A stretch of 45,866 nucleotides of DNA from Micromonospora endophytica (GCF_003236305.1 NZ_POTX01000018.1:1-45866); one strand, 5' to 3'. Positions 9,063-18,013 are shown, counted from the first letter of the stretch. Notes: a model not told the origin generated them from the sequence alone. Program-made: numbers and translations.

Positions 9063-9103
9063 GCGGCCCCTGACCCGAGCGTACGGCCCGGGCCAGGGGC
9101 CGC
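9063..9103. terminator. Bidirectional terminator hairpin
   Basis: GCGGCCCCTG (9063-9072) pairs perfectly with CAGGGGCCGC (9094-9103) between the convergent ChaB and aldehyde dehydrogenase genes. There is no T run. Confidence 0.6.
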
Positions 9104-9163
9104 ACGGCGCCGTCGACCGAAGAACCGACCGGAGCCACCCTGTCCCCGGCGCTTCCCGGGGGA

Positions 9164-10597
9164 TTACCAGTGGCCGCCGCCGGGGGCCTCGATGTGCACC
9201 GCCTTCACGGCGGTGAACTCGTCGAGCAGTTCCGGGCCGTACCCGAAGCCCTGGCCGCTGGCGCGGCGCGGATGGGCGGCACCGGCCGGCGCGCCACCGA
9301 AGACCGCGTTCACCTTGACGGTGCCCACCGGAAGTTCCCGCCAGGCCCGTTGGGCGTGGCTCATCGAGCCGGTCAGCACCGTGGCGGCCAGACCGTACGG
9401 TGAGTCGGCCGCGCACCGCAGCGCCTCGCTGAACGAGTCGACCACCACCACCGGGGCGACCGGGCCGAAGGTCTCCTCGCGGACCAGGGACATGTCGTGC
9501 CGGCAGTTGTCCACCACTGTCGCGGGGTAGAAGGCACCGGGACCGTCGGGCAGTGCGCCGCCGACGCGGATCCGCGCGCCGTCGGCCACCGCCGCGGTCA
9601 CCTGCCCGTGCACCTGGTCTCGGTGGCGACGGTCGACAAGTGGGCCCAACTCGGTGTCCGGGGCCCGGCCGGGCCCGACCCGCAGCGCGGCGGCCCGGTC
9701 GACAAGCGCGGTCACGAAGTCCTCGGCGAGGTCGCGATGGACGTAGATCCGCTCCACCGCCACGCAGATCTGCCCCGCGTTGGCGAAGGCGCCCTGGGCG
9801 GCCTGCGCGGCGGCCCAGATCGGGTCGACATCGGCGTCGACGACGAGCGGGTCGCTGCCGCCGTTCTCCAGCAGCGCCTTCGCGCCGGTCGTCGCGGCGG
9901 CCGAGGCGATGGCCCGACCGGTGGCGGTGGACCCGACGTGCGCCACCACGTCCACCTCGGCGGCGGCGAGCGCCGCGCCGGTCTCGGGGCCGCCGGTGAG
10001 CAACGACAGCACCCCGGCCGGCAGCACGGAGTCCAGCGCCCGGGCGAGCAACCAGCCGGTGGCCGGAGTCCGTTCGCTCGGCTTGTGCAGCACCACGTTC
10101 CCGGTGACCAGGGCCGCGCCGAGCAACCCGCAGGCGACGGCGACCGGATCGTTCCACGGGGTGATGACGGCGACCACACCGCGCGGCTGCGGTGCCATGA
10201 AGTCCAGCGCCGCGGGATCGCCGTGCAGGGTGCGTCCACCCCGGGCCGGGGCGAGTTCGGCGTACTGCCGCAGGGTGGCGACGCCGGCCTCGACGCCGCC
10301 CCGGGCGTCCGCGAGCGGCTTGCCCATCTCGGCGGTGGTGGCCCGGGCGAGTTCGTCGGCGGCCTCGGCGACCGCGTCGGCGGCCCGGTGCAGCGCGGCG
10401 GCCCGTTCGGCCGGGGAGGTGTCCGCCCAGTCCGCCGCCACTCCGCGCGCCGCCGCCACCGCCTTGCCCACCTCGTCGGCCGTCGCGACCGGTGCGCTGG
10501 TCACCGGCGTGCCGTCGGTCGGGTCGCGCACCACCAGTTCACCTGCCTCACCACCGGCTCCCCACACCCCACCGATCAACTGCGCAACCGTGTACAT
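9164..10597 (-). CDS. NAD(P)-dependent aldehyde dehydrogenase
   Basis: The 477-residue protein has all ALDH superfamily landmarks: TPWND with the oxyanion Asn (Asn149), HKPSE in the cofactor site (171-175), GSTATG (222-227), the general base in LLENGG (Glu244), and the nucleophile in GQICVA (Cys278). ENGG in place of the usual ELGG is a minor oddity. The enzyme oxidises an aldehyde to the acid; substrate cannot be read from sequence, and betaine- or succinate-semialdehyde-type enzymes are the nearest in feel. It is divergent from the CrtI-like gene (69-base gap), so oxidation of a carotenoid- or fatty-type aldehyde is possible but only inferred. No clear ribosome site precedes ATG 10597. Confidence 0.9.
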   Translation of the reverse strand: MYTVAQLIGGVWGAGGEAGELVVRDPTDGTPVTSAPVATADEVGKAVAAARGVAADWADTSPAERAAALHRAADAVAEAADELARATTAEMGKPLADARGGVEAGVATLRQYAELAPARGGRTLHGDPAALDFMAPQPRGVVAVITPWNDPVAVACGLLGAALVTGNVVLHKPSERTPATGWLLARALDSVLPAGVLSLLTGGPETGAALAAAEVDVVAHVGSTATGRAIASAAATTGAKALLENGGSDPLVVDADVDPIWAAAQAAQGAFANAGQICVAVERIYVHRDLAEDFVTALVDRAAALRVGPGRAPDTELGPLVDRRHRDQVHGQVTAAVADGARIRVGGALPDGPGAFYPATVVDNCRHDMSLVREETFGPVAPVVVVDSFSEALRCAADSPYGLAATVLTGSMSHAQRAWRELPVGTVKVNAVFGGAPAGAAHPRRASGQGFGYGPELLDEFTAVKAVHIEAPGGGHW

Positions 10598-10654
10598 GGG
10601 CGCTGGATGCCCCGGCCCGGGGCGGACAAACGTTTGGTCCGGCTGCCCCCGGGG

Positions 10655-10660
10655 TAGCGT
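10655..10660 (+). promoter_or_regulatory. -10 box for a leaderless transcript
   Basis: TAGCGT, six bases, ATG at 10667; no ribosome site between. Confidence 0.6.
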
Positions 10661-10666
10661 CCACTG

Positions 10667-12280
10667 ATGATCTCGCGGGGTTCCACCGGTGCCGAACACG
10701 CCGACGCCGTCGTCATCGGCGCGGGACACAACGGCCTGGTCGCCGCGAACCTGCTCGCCGACGCGGGCTGGGACGTGGTGGTGCTGGAGGCGACCGGAGT
10801 GCCGGGTGGCGCGGTGCGGTCGGCCGAGGTGACCGCGCCCGGTTACCTCAGCGACCTTTTCAGCTCCTTCTATCCGCTCGGTTACGTCTCGCCGGTGCTG
10901 CGCGGGCTGGACCTGGACCGGCACGGGCTCGCCTGGCGGCACGCCCCGGACGTGCTGGCCCACCTCTTCCCCGACGACCGGGCGGCACTGCTCAACCTCG
11001 ATCCGTCGGTCACCGCGGCCTCGCTGGAGACGTTCGCGCCCGGCGACGGCGACCGCTGGCTGGCCGCGTACGACCAGTGGCGGCAGGTCTCCGGTCCGCT
11101 GACCGAGCTGATCACCACACCCTTCCCGCCGGTACGCGGCGGCCTGCGGTTGTTGCGCCGACTGCGCACCGGCGGCGCCTTGCGGCTGGCCCGGCGGATG
11201 GTGCTGCCGGTACGCCGGTTCGGCGCGGAGATGTTCGACGGTGCGGGCGGTCCGGCCCTGCTCGCGGGCTCCGCCCTGCACACCGACCTGTCTCCCGAGG
11301 AGGCCGGCTCCGGCCTGTACGGGTGGCTGCTGGTCATGCTCGGCCAGCAGGTCGGCTGGCCGGTGCCGGTCGGCGGGGCGCAGCGCATCACCGACGCCCT
11401 GGTGGCCCGGTTGACCGCGCGGGGTGGCCGGATCCACTACGCCGCCCGGGTGGACCGGGTGCTCGTCGCCCGGGGCCGGGCGATGGGTGTGCGTACGGTC
11501 GGGGGAGAGCTGTGGCGGGCTCGCCGCGCGGTCCTGGCCGACGTGCCGGCGCCCGCGCTCTACCTGGATCTCGTCGGCGCGTCGGCGCTGCCGGCCCGGC
11601 TGGTGGCGGACCTGGAGCGGTTCCGTTGGGACGGCTCGACGGTGAAGGTCGACTGGGCGTTGTCAGCGCCGGTGCCGTGGACCAACCGGCAACTCGCCGG
11701 CGCCGGCACCGTGCATCTCGGCGCGGACCTGGACGGGCTCACCAGCTACGCCGCCACGCTGTCCCGCGGCGAGCTGCCCCGTGACCCGTTCCTGCTGGTC
11801 GGGCAGATGTCGGTGGCCGACCCCAGCCACTCCCCGCCGGGCACCGAGTCGCTCTGGGCGTACACCCACCTGCCGTTCCGCCGGCACTGGCGGGCCGAGG
11901 AGATCGCCGCGCACGTGGAGCGGATGGAGGCGGTGCTGGAGGCCGCCGCGCCCGGGTTCCGCAGCCTGGTGGTGGGCCGGCACGTGGCCGGCCCGGCCGA
12001 GTTGGAGCGGGACAATCCCAGCCTGGTCGGGGGTGCCCTCGGCGGCGGCACGGCCGCGCCGTACCAGCAGTTGTTCCTGCGCCCGGTGCCCGGCCTGGGT
12101 CGTGCCGACACGCCTGTGGACCGGCTCTTCCTGGCCAGCGCGTCGGCCCATCCCGGTGGCGGGGTGCACGGCGCGCCGGGCGCGAACGCGGCCCGGGCCG
12201 CGCTGGCCCGGGACCGGGCCCTCACCGGCGCGGTCTACCACCGGGCGATCGCCGCCGCCCAGGACGCCGTCTATCGGTGA
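10667..12280 (+). CDS. Phytoene desaturase (CrtI)-like FAD oxidoreductase
   Basis: The 537-residue protein opens with the FAD-binding VVIGAGHNGLVAANLL (about 15-30) and the EATGVPGGAVRS loop, and closes with ASAHPGGGVHGAPGANAA (about 487-504), the second FAD contact typical of CrtI and related carotenoid and 'NAD(P)/FAD-dependent' desaturases. Such enzymes desaturate or isomerise isoprenoid chains, or act on other lipids. No crtB, crtE or other carotenoid gene is nearby, so the substrate is open. It converges on the GT2 gene with a 12-base gap. Confidence 0.85.
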   Translation: MISRGSTGAEHADAVVIGAGHNGLVAANLLADAGWDVVVLEATGVPGGAVRSAEVTAPGYLSDLFSSFYPLGYVSPVLRGLDLDRHGLAWRHAPDVLAHLFPDDRAALLNLDPSVTAASLETFAPGDGDRWLAAYDQWRQVSGPLTELITTPFPPVRGGLRLLRRLRTGGALRLARRMVLPVRRFGAEMFDGAGGPALLAGSALHTDLSPEEAGSGLYGWLLVMLGQQVGWPVPVGGAQRITDALVARLTARGGRIHYAARVDRVLVARGRAMGVRTVGGELWRARRAVLADVPAPALYLDLVGASALPARLVADLERFRWDGSTVKVDWALSAPVPWTNRQLAGAGTVHLGADLDGLTSYAATLSRGELPRDPFLLVGQMSVADPSHSPPGTESLWAYTHLPFRRHWRAEEIAAHVERMEAVLEAAAPGFRSLVVGRHVAGPAELERDNPSLVGGALGGGTAAPYQQLFLRPVPGLGRADTPVDRLFLASASAHPGGGVHGAPGANAARAALARDRALTGAVYHRAIAAAQDAVYR

Positions 12281-12292
12281 GGCGGCGCTGGT

Positions 12293-13069
12293 TCAGCCGT
12301 CGATGTGGCGGTGCCGGGACCGGAGCTTGAACGGCATCAGGGCACTTTCGATCTTGGTGGCGGTGGTCATCTTCGAGGCACCGTCGCGCCGCTCCTCGAA
12401 GCGGATCGGCACCTCGAGGATGGTGTGTCCCAGCTTGGTGGCGAGGTAGTGCATCTCGACCTGGAAGCTGTAGCCGTTGGACTGCACCCGCTCCAGCCCG
12501 ATGTCGCGCAGCGCGTCGGCCCGCCAGATCTTGAAGCCGGCGGTCAGGTCCCGGATCCGCACCCGCAGCAGCGTGTGCACGTAGAGGTTGGCCCAGCCGC
12601 TGAGCGCCCGCCGGTACAGCGGCCAGTTCGCGTCCAGCTCGCCGCCGGGGACGTACCGTGAGCCGATCACCACACCGGCCTGCGTGGAGAGCAGGGCGCC
12701 GAGCATGCCCGGCAGCGCCTCCGGCGGGTGGGACAGATCAGCGTCCATCTGGGCGACGTACTCGGCGCCGCCGTCGAGCGCCCGGCCGATCCCGTCCACG
12801 TACGCCCGTCCGAGTCCCTCCTTGCCGGGCCGGTGCACGACCTCGACCCGCTCGGGGTGCTCGATGGCGAGCTTGTCGGCGACCTCGCCGGTCCCGTCCG
12901 GGGAGTTGTCGTCGGCGACCAGTACCTTCAGGCCGGGCAGCGGCAGCGCGAGCAACCGCTCGACCAGCACCGGCAGGTTGCCCGCCTCGTTGTAGGTCGG
13001 CACCACGACGGTCAGCCGCACGTCCCGCCACGGCGAGGGCAACTGGACGGGTTCGATCATGGGGGACAT
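12293..13069 (-). CDS. Polyprenol monophosphomannose synthase-like GT2 glycosyltransferase
   Basis: The 258-residue protein is a GT-A fold family 2 transferase: VVVPTYNEAGNLPVLVERLL (about 22-41), ADDNSPDGTGEVAD (about 53-66), the metal-binding QMDADLSHPP (DAD, about 107-116), and SRYVPGGELDANWPLYRRALS. This matches soluble DPM1/Ppm1-type enzymes that make polyprenyl-phosphate-mannose from GDP-mannose for glycolipid and protein O-mannosylation. The polyprenol synthase role is family knowledge; the donor here is inferred. A second ATG at 13060 has the better-spaced GAGG and may be the true start. It is divergent from the heptose operon, so the sugars may meet in one glycan. Confidence 0.88.
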   Translation of the reverse strand: MSPMIEPVQLPSPWRDVRLTVVVPTYNEAGNLPVLVERLLALPLPGLKVLVADDNSPDGTGEVADKLAIEHPERVEVVHRPGKEGLGRAYVDGIGRALDGGAEYVAQMDADLSHPPEALPGMLGALLSTQAGVVIGSRYVPGGELDANWPLYRRALSGWANLYVHTLLRVRIRDLTAGFKIWRADALRDIGLERVQSNGYSFQVEMHYLATKLGHTILEVPIRFEERRDGASKMTTATKIESALMPFKLRSRHRHIDG

Positions 13070-13156
13070 CCTCGGTCGGCGGACAGGGTCCCTCAGAGGG
13101 TAGCCAGTTGTCCCTTCCGGGGGGAAATTGCCCGCCGAGGCGTCGCGCCGGTGCCG

Positions 13157-13258
13157 TCAGTCCGGGGTCTTCTGCCGTCGCGCGATGTCGCAGAGGCGGC
13201 GCAGCGTCTCCCAGACCTGCTTGACGGGGGCCTCGATCACTCTGTCCACGATCGCCAC
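13157..13258 (-). CDS. Possible 33-residue peptide gene
   Basis: A GTG-started frame gives a short, highly helical basic peptide (VIEAPVKQVWETLRRLCDIARRQ) in the 400-base gap before the heptose operon. It has a weak GAGG about 12 bases upstream and contains a rare AGA codon. The helix pattern is plausible for a small protein, but nothing else supports it; it could equally be a remnant. Confidence 0.25.
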   Translation of the reverse strand: MAIVDRVIEAPVKQVWETLRRLCDIARRQKTPD

Positions 13259-13320
13259 CGCTTCGCCGTACCCTCGCCGTGTCCTCGGTAACCGCCCAGG
13301 TGGGTTAGCTTCTCCGGGGG

Positions 13321-13366
13321 CGCGGGTAACGCCACCCGCGGACGGCACCGGCGACCCACCGTCCGC
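13321..13366 (+). promoter_or_regulatory. Two overlapping, mutually exclusive hairpins before the heptose operon
   Basis: CGCGGGT (13321-13327) pairs with ACCCGCG (13334-13340). GCGGACGG (13338-13345) pairs with CCGTCCGC (13359-13366). The arms share bases 13338-13340, so both cannot form in full. This could be a switch or just GC-rich chance structure. Confidence 0.3.
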
Positions 13367-13473
13367 GCCACGCGGCCACCGCGCCGCGACTGACGTTTAC
13401 TCCCCGGGGCGTCGGGAACCCGCCGCCCGTGCGACGGGACCGTGGGGAGCCGGATCAGCGTAGGTCAGCCGGG

Positions 13474-15156
13474 GTGCTGACCGCGCCCGGCCGGGCCGGG
13501 CCCGCCCCGGTCCTGTTCGACGCGGTCCTGCTGGACCGGGACGGCACCCTGGTCGAGGACGTGCCGTACAACGGCGATCCGGACAAGGTACGCCCGATGC
13601 CGGGCGCGCGCGCCGCCCTGGACCGGTTGCGCGCCGCCGGACTCAAGCTAGCCGTGGTGACCAACCAGTCCGGGCTGGCCCGGGGCCTGTTCACCGAGCG
13701 GCAACTGGACCGGGTGCACCGCCGGATCGAGGAACTGCTCGGCCCGTTCGACTCCTGGCAGGTGTGCCCGCACGACGACGGGGACGGCTGCGCCTGCCGC
13801 AAGCCGGCACCGGGTCTGGTGCACGCCGCCGCCGACGCGCTGGGCACCGTGCCCGCCCGCTGCGTCCTGATCGGCGACATCGGTCGTGATGTCACCGCCG
13901 CCTTGGCCGCTGGCGCCGCCGGCCTGCTGGTGCCGACGCCGGTGACCCGGGCCGAGGAGATCGCCGCAGCCGGCTGGGTGGCCGACGACCTGCCGGCCGC
14001 GGTCGCGGAACTGTTGCGCCGCCAGGCCGCGCTACGACCGGCCCCGGCCGCTCCCGCCACCGGTGGTGGCCGGCGGACCGTGCTGGTGGCGCGCTCGGAC
14101 TCGGCCGGGGACGTGTTGCTCACCGGACCCGGCATCCGGGCGGTCGCCGCCGGCGCGGAGCGCGTCGTGCTGCTCTGCGGCCCGCGCGGCCGGGCCGCCG
14201 CCGACCTGCTGCCCGGCGTCGACGAGGTGATCGAGCACCGGTTGCCCTGGATCGACCCGGTGCCCGGCCCGGTCGAGCCGGCGCGGCTCACCGCGTTGAT
14301 CACCCGGCTCGCCGCGGTGGCCGCCGACGAGGCGGTCATCTTCACCTCCTTCCACCAGTCGCCGCTGCCGCTGGCGCTGCTGCTGCGGATGGCCGGGGTC
14401 GCGCGGATCGCCGCGATCAGCGACGACTACCCGGGCAGCCTGCTCGACGTACGGCACCGGGTGCCGGTCGGCGTGCCCGAGGCCGAACGCGCCCTGTCCC
14501 TGGCGGCCGCGGCCGGCTACGCGCTGCCCGCCGGGGACGGGCCGTACCTCCGGTTGCGTCCGGCACCACCACCGCCACCCGCGGTCGGCGACCCGGGCTA
14601 CGTGGTGCTGCATCCCGGCTCGGCCGCGCAGGCCCGGGGCTGCCCGCCGGAGGTGGCCGAACGGATCGCCAGGCGGCTGACCGCCGCCGGGCACCGGGTG
14701 GTGGTCACCGGTGGCCCGGCCGAGCGTGACCTGACCGCCCGGGTCGCCGGTGGACACGCCGTGGACCTGGGCGGCGGCACCGGGCTGGCCGAGCTGTCCG
14801 CGGTCGTCGCCGCCGCCGGTGCGGTGGTGGTCGGCAACACCGGCCCGGCGCACCTGGCCGCCGCCCATGGGGTGCCGGTGGTGAGTCTCTTCGCCCCCAC
14901 CGTCCCGTTCGGCCAGTGGGGGCCGTGGCGGGTGCCGACGGTACGCCTCGGCGACGCCACCGCCGCCTGCCGCGACACCCGGGCCGCGCACTGTCCGATA
15001 CCCGGCCACCCCTGCCTGCGCGGCGTCGAGCCGGACAGCGTCCTGGACGCCCTGCGGCTGCTGGGCGTACCGGCGCGGGGGCCGGCGACCGTGGTCGGCG
15101 CGGTGTCGCGGGTCGCGCCGCCGGTGGTCGCCGGTGGTGGTGGGAGGACGCGATGA
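13474..15156 (+). CDS. GmhB-type heptose bisphosphatase fused to a GT9 heptosyltransferase-like domain
   Basis: About 560 residues in two domains. Residues 15-175 are a HAD phosphatase: LLDRDGTL with nucleophile Asp21 and Asp23, TNQSG (63-67), a zinc site CPH...C-C (Cys98, His100, Cys106, Cys108), and IGDIGRD (133-139). This matches GmhB, which removes the 7-phosphate of D-glycero-D-manno-heptose 1,7-bisphosphate. Residues about 202-540 are GT9 (ADP-heptose:acceptor transferase type): RSDSAGDVLLTGPG near the N terminus, VVLHPGSAAQARG, and VGNTGPAHLAAAHGVPVVSLF for donor binding. First gene of an overlapping operon. The start GTG 13474 is the best guess (GTG 13431 upstream lacks a ribosome site). 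Confidence 0.88.
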   Translation: MLTAPGRAGPAPVLFDAVLLDRDGTLVEDVPYNGDPDKVRPMPGARAALDRLRAAGLKLAVVTNQSGLARGLFTERQLDRVHRRIEELLGPFDSWQVCPHDDGDGCACRKPAPGLVHAAADALGTVPARCVLIGDIGRDVTAALAAGAAGLLVPTPVTRAEEIAAAGWVADDLPAAVAELLRRQAALRPAPAAPATGGGRRTVLVARSDSAGDVLLTGPGIRAVAAGAERVVLLCGPRGRAAADLLPGVDEVIEHRLPWIDPVPGPVEPARLTALITRLAAVAADEAVIFTSFHQSPLPLALLLRMAGVARIAAISDDYPGSLLDVRHRVPVGVPEAERALSLAAAAGYALPAGDGPYLRLRPAPPPPPAVGDPGYVVLHPGSAAQARGCPPEVAERIARRLTAAGHRVVVTGGPAERDLTARVAGGHAVDLGGGTGLAELSAVVAAAGAVVVGNTGPAHLAAAHGVPVVSLFAPTVPFGQWGPWRVPTVRLGDATAACRDTRAAHCPIPGHPCLRGVEPDSVLDALRLLGVPARGPATVVGAVSRVAPPVVAGGGGRTR

Positions 15157-16124
15157 ACATCCTGCTCTGGCACGTGCACGGCTCCTGGACCACCTCGTTC
15201 GTGCACGGCAAGCACCGCTACCTGGTGCCGGCGACCCCGGACCGGGGCCCGTACGGACTCGGCCGGGCGCGCACCTACACCTGGCCGGAGAGCGCCGCGG
15301 AGGTGAGCCCCGAGCAGCTCCGCGACGCCGAGGTCGACGTGGTGATCCTGCAACGGCCCGAGGAGGTCGACCTGGCCGCCGAGTGGCTGGGCCGCCGCCC
15401 GGGACGCGACCTGCCGGCGATCTACGTGGAGCACAACACCCCGAAGGACGGGCAGGTCCCGCACAGCCGACACCCGATGGCGGACCGGGACGACCTGCTC
15501 ATCGCCCACGTGACCGCGTTCAACGAACTCTTCTGGGACACCGGTTCGACCCGGACCACGGTCGTCGACCACGGCATCGTGGCACCGGCCGTGGCGTACA
15601 CCGGCGAACTGGACCGGCTCGCCGTGGTGATCAACGAACCGGTACGCCGGTGGCGGGTCACCGGCACCGACCTGCTGCCCCGGTTCGCCGAGATCGCCCC
15701 GCTCGACGTCTTCGGCCTGAAGGTGGCCGGGCTGGCCGCGCATCTCGGCCTGCCCGCCGACCGGCTCACCAGCCACGACGACGTGCCGCAGCACCGGATG
15801 CACGCCGAGCTGGCGCGGCGGCGGGCGTACCTGCACCTGTGCCGGTGGACCTCGCTCGGGCTGAGCCTGATCGAGGCGATGAGCATGGGCATGCCGGTGG
15901 TGGCGCTGGCCAGCACCGAGGCGGTGATGGCGGTGCCGCCGGACGCCGGTGCCCTCTCCACCCGGGTCGACGACCTGCTGGCCGCCGCCGGCCGGTTCGT
16001 CGCCGAACCGGAGCAGGCGCGCCGGGCCGGCGTACAGGCCCGCGCCGCGGCCCGCGAACGCTACGGCCTCGACCGTTTCCTCGCCGACTGGGACCGGCTC
16101 CTGGAGGAGGAAGTATGCGGATAG
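15153..16124 (+). CDS. GT4-like glycosyltransferase
   Basis: The 323-residue protein starts MNILLWHVHGSWTTSFVHG, an N-terminal motif I associate with actinobacterial transferases in heptose-type loci. The C-terminal half has the GT-B donor site pattern HLCRWTSLGLSLIEAMSMGMPVVALASTEA (the E-x7-E-like element, about 231-260). Donor may be the ADP-heptose made by this operon, but that is inference. The start ATG overlaps the previous stop in ATGA and has GGGAGG upstream, so translation is coupled. No membrane segment: cytosolic or membrane-peripheral. Confidence 0.8.
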   Translation: MNILLWHVHGSWTTSFVHGKHRYLVPATPDRGPYGLGRARTYTWPESAAEVSPEQLRDAEVDVVILQRPEEVDLAAEWLGRRPGRDLPAIYVEHNTPKDGQVPHSRHPMADRDDLLIAHVTAFNELFWDTGSTRTTVVDHGIVAPAVAYTGELDRLAVVINEPVRRWRVTGTDLLPRFAEIAPLDVFGLKVAGLAAHLGLPADRLTSHDDVPQHRMHAELARRRAYLHLCRWTSLGLSLIEAMSMGMPVVALASTEAVMAVPPDAGALSTRVDDLLAAAGRFVAEPEQARRAGVQARAAARERYGLDRFLADWDRLLEEEVCG

Positions 16125-17332
16125 CGATGATCTCGGAGCACGCCAGCCCGCTCGCCATCCTCGGTGGCGAGGACGCCGGCGGCCAGAACACGCACGTGGC
16201 GGAACTCGCCGCCGCGCTCGCCGCCGCCGGGCACGACGTCCGCGTCTACACCCGCCGCGACGCGGTCGACCTGCCGGTGATCGTCCGCGCCCCGGACGGC
16301 TACGACGTGGTGCACGTACCGGCCGGTCCGGCCGAGCCGGTGGCCAAGGACGCGCTGCTGCCGCACATGCGGCCGTTCAGCGCCTGGCTGGTGGAGCGGT
16401 GGCGCGGCGGGGACTGGACCCCCGAGGTGATCCACGCGCACTTCTGGATGAGCGGACTGGCCGCGCTGGAGGCCAGCCGGCAGACCGGGACACCCGTGGT
16501 GCAGACGTACCACGCGCTCGGCACCGTCAAGCGCCGCCACCAGGGCGTGCAGGACACCAGCCCGGCCCGGCGGATCGGCTACGAACTCCAACTGGGTCGC
16601 ACGGTGGACCGGGTGATCGCCCAGTGCCGCGACGAGGTCGGCGAGCTGGTCCGGATGGGGGTGCCCCGGTCCCGGATCACTGTCGTCCCGTCCGGAGTCA
16701 ACCTGGCCACCTTCGCCCCGCTGGGCCCGGCCGCCGAACGCGAACCCGACCGGGCCCGGATCCTCACCGTCGGCCGGCTGGTGGAACGCAAGGGATTCCA
16801 GACCGTGGTCCGCGCCATGACGCACGTACCCGACGCGGAGTGTGTGGTGGTGGGTGGCCCACCGGCCGGCCTGCTGGAGACCGACCCGTACGCCCGCCGG
16901 TTGCGGGCCCTGGCCGGCACCTGCGGGGTGGCCGACCGGGTCCGCCTGGTCGGCGCGGTGCCGCGCGAGGAGATGGGCCGCTGGTACCGGTCCGCCGACA
17001 TCCTGGTCGCCGCCCCCTGGTACGAGCCCTTCGGCCTGACCCCACTGGAGGCGATGGCGTGCGGGGTGCCGGTGGTGGCGACCGCCGTCGGCGGGTTGCG
17101 GGACACGGTGGTCGACGGTGTGACAGGCGATCTGGTGCCGGCCCGGGATCCGAAGGCGCTGGGGCAGACGCTGCGCCGGCTGCTCGACGACCGGATCCGC
17201 CGCTTCGCCTACGCGGGCGCGGCTCGGGCCCGGGCCCGGCAGCACTACTCCTGGACCGTCACCGCCGAGCGGCTCGCCGAGGTCTACGCCGAGGTGGCCG
17301 CCGTGCACCGACCCAGCCGGGTGGTGGCCTGA
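16115..17332 (+). CDS. GT4 glycosyltransferase
   Basis: The 405-residue protein is a full GT-B family 4 transferase. The N-terminal acceptor domain has GGEDAGGQNTHVAELA (about 17-32) as in sucrose-phosphate and mycothiol-type GT4 enzymes; VHAHFWMSG and YHALGTVKRRHQG follow. The C-terminal domain has LTVGRLVERKGFQ, and APWYEPFGLTPLEAMACGVP with the donor-binding E-x7-E. Acceptor and donor are unknown; as part of the heptose operon it probably extends the same glycan. It overlaps the previous gene by ten bases with GGAGGAAG before the ATG. Confidence 0.85.
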   Translation: MRIAMISEHASPLAILGGEDAGGQNTHVAELAAALAAAGHDVRVYTRRDAVDLPVIVRAPDGYDVVHVPAGPAEPVAKDALLPHMRPFSAWLVERWRGGDWTPEVIHAHFWMSGLAALEASRQTGTPVVQTYHALGTVKRRHQGVQDTSPARRIGYELQLGRTVDRVIAQCRDEVGELVRMGVPRSRITVVPSGVNLATFAPLGPAAEREPDRARILTVGRLVERKGFQTVVRAMTHVPDAECVVVGGPPAGLLETDPYARRLRALAGTCGVADRVRLVGAVPREEMGRWYRSADILVAAPWYEPFGLTPLEAMACGVPVVATAVGGLRDTVVDGVTGDLVPARDPKALGQTLRRLLDDRIRRFAYAGAARARARQHYSWTVTAERLAEVYAEVAAVHRPSRVVA

Positions 17333-18003
17333 TGCCGGCGCGGAACCCCCTCGACGAACACCTGACGCTGCTGGCCGCGGCGCTGCCGCCGTACCGGCGG
17401 TGCGAGCCGTTGCTGGCCCGCTGGGGTGCGGCGCTGGCGCGCCGGCTCACCGCCGGCGGTCGGCTGCTGGTGGCCGGCAACGGCGGCAGCGCCGCCGAGG
17501 CACAGCACCTGACCGCCGAACTGGTGGGCAAGCTCCGCGACGACCGCCAGCCGCTCTCCGCCATCGCCCTGCACGCCGAGACCTCGGCGCTGACCGCGAT
17601 CGGCAACGACTACGGCTACGACGAGGTCTTCGCCCGCCAGGTGCGGGCCCACGGCCGCCCCGACGACATGCTGCTGCTCCTCTCCACCAGCGGCGGCAGC
17701 CGTAACCTGCTCGCCGCCGCGGCGGCGGGCCGCGACGCCGGGCTGCGCTGCTGGGCCTTCACCGGCCCGGCCCCGAACCCGCTCGCCGACGCCTGCCACG
17801 AGGTGCTGGCCGTCGACTCCCCGGACAGCCAGGTGGTCCAGGAACTGCATCTGGTCTCCAGCCACCTGCTCTGCGAGTACGTCGAGTTGGCGTTGCCGGA
17901 CTGTCTGGCGGCGACGGTGCCGGCTGCGCCGGCCGCCGGCCCGGTGCGGGCCGGCGTCGAGGTGGTGCTGGACGGCGGTGCCAGCCGGCCGGTCGAGGCA
18001 TGA
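17332..18003 (+). CDS. gmhA: Sedoheptulose-7-phosphate isomerase (GmhA-like, SIS domain)
   Basis: The 223-residue SIS protein resembles GmhA, which turns sedoheptulose 7-phosphate into D-glycero-D-manno-heptose 7-phosphate, the first step of ADP-heptose synthesis. VAGNGGSAAEAQHLTAELVGKL (47-68) contains the catalytic Glu63, LLSTSGGSRN (116-125) is the phosphate loop, and QELHLVSSHLL (170-180) gives the catalytic His173. The C-terminal extension of about 30 residues is Ala/Pro-rich and unusual. It overlaps the previous stop (TGATG). Adjacent gmhB- and hldE-type genes strongly support the call over other SIS proteins such as DiaA. Confidence 0.88.
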   Translation: MPARNPLDEHLTLLAAALPPYRRCEPLLARWGAALARRLTAGGRLLVAGNGGSAAEAQHLTAELVGKLRDDRQPLSAIALHAETSALTAIGNDYGYDEVFARQVRAHGRPDDMLLLLSTSGGSRNLLAAAAAGRDAGLRCWAFTGPAPNPLADACHEVLAVDSPDSQVVQELHLVSSHLLCEYVELALPDCLAATVPAAPAAGPVRAGVEVVLDGGASRPVEA

Positions 18004-18013
18004 GGAGGAGAGC

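Larger units (their letters stand above)
13070..13473. other. Intergenic region between GT2 gene and heptose operon
   Basis: About 400 bases without a secure gene. It holds the doubtful 33-residue frame (13157-13258), a small palindrome CCCTC-A-GAGGG (13091-13101), and two overlapping hairpins (13321-13366) shortly before the operon. The operon promoter should lie here, but no convincing -35/-10 pair stands out. Confidence 0.6.

Noticed and set aside
10597..11437. 5' extension of the aldehyde dehydrogenase frame to over 750 codons
   Set aside because: The extra residues lie antisense to the CrtI-like gene and precede the family N terminus; ATG 10597 gives normal ALDH length.
15134..16110. 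Long frame running ahead of the GT4 gene at 16115
   Set aside because: The extra part is Arg/Gly-rich and out of frame with the real GT4-like gene at 15153; the ribosome site at 16104-16111 sets the start.
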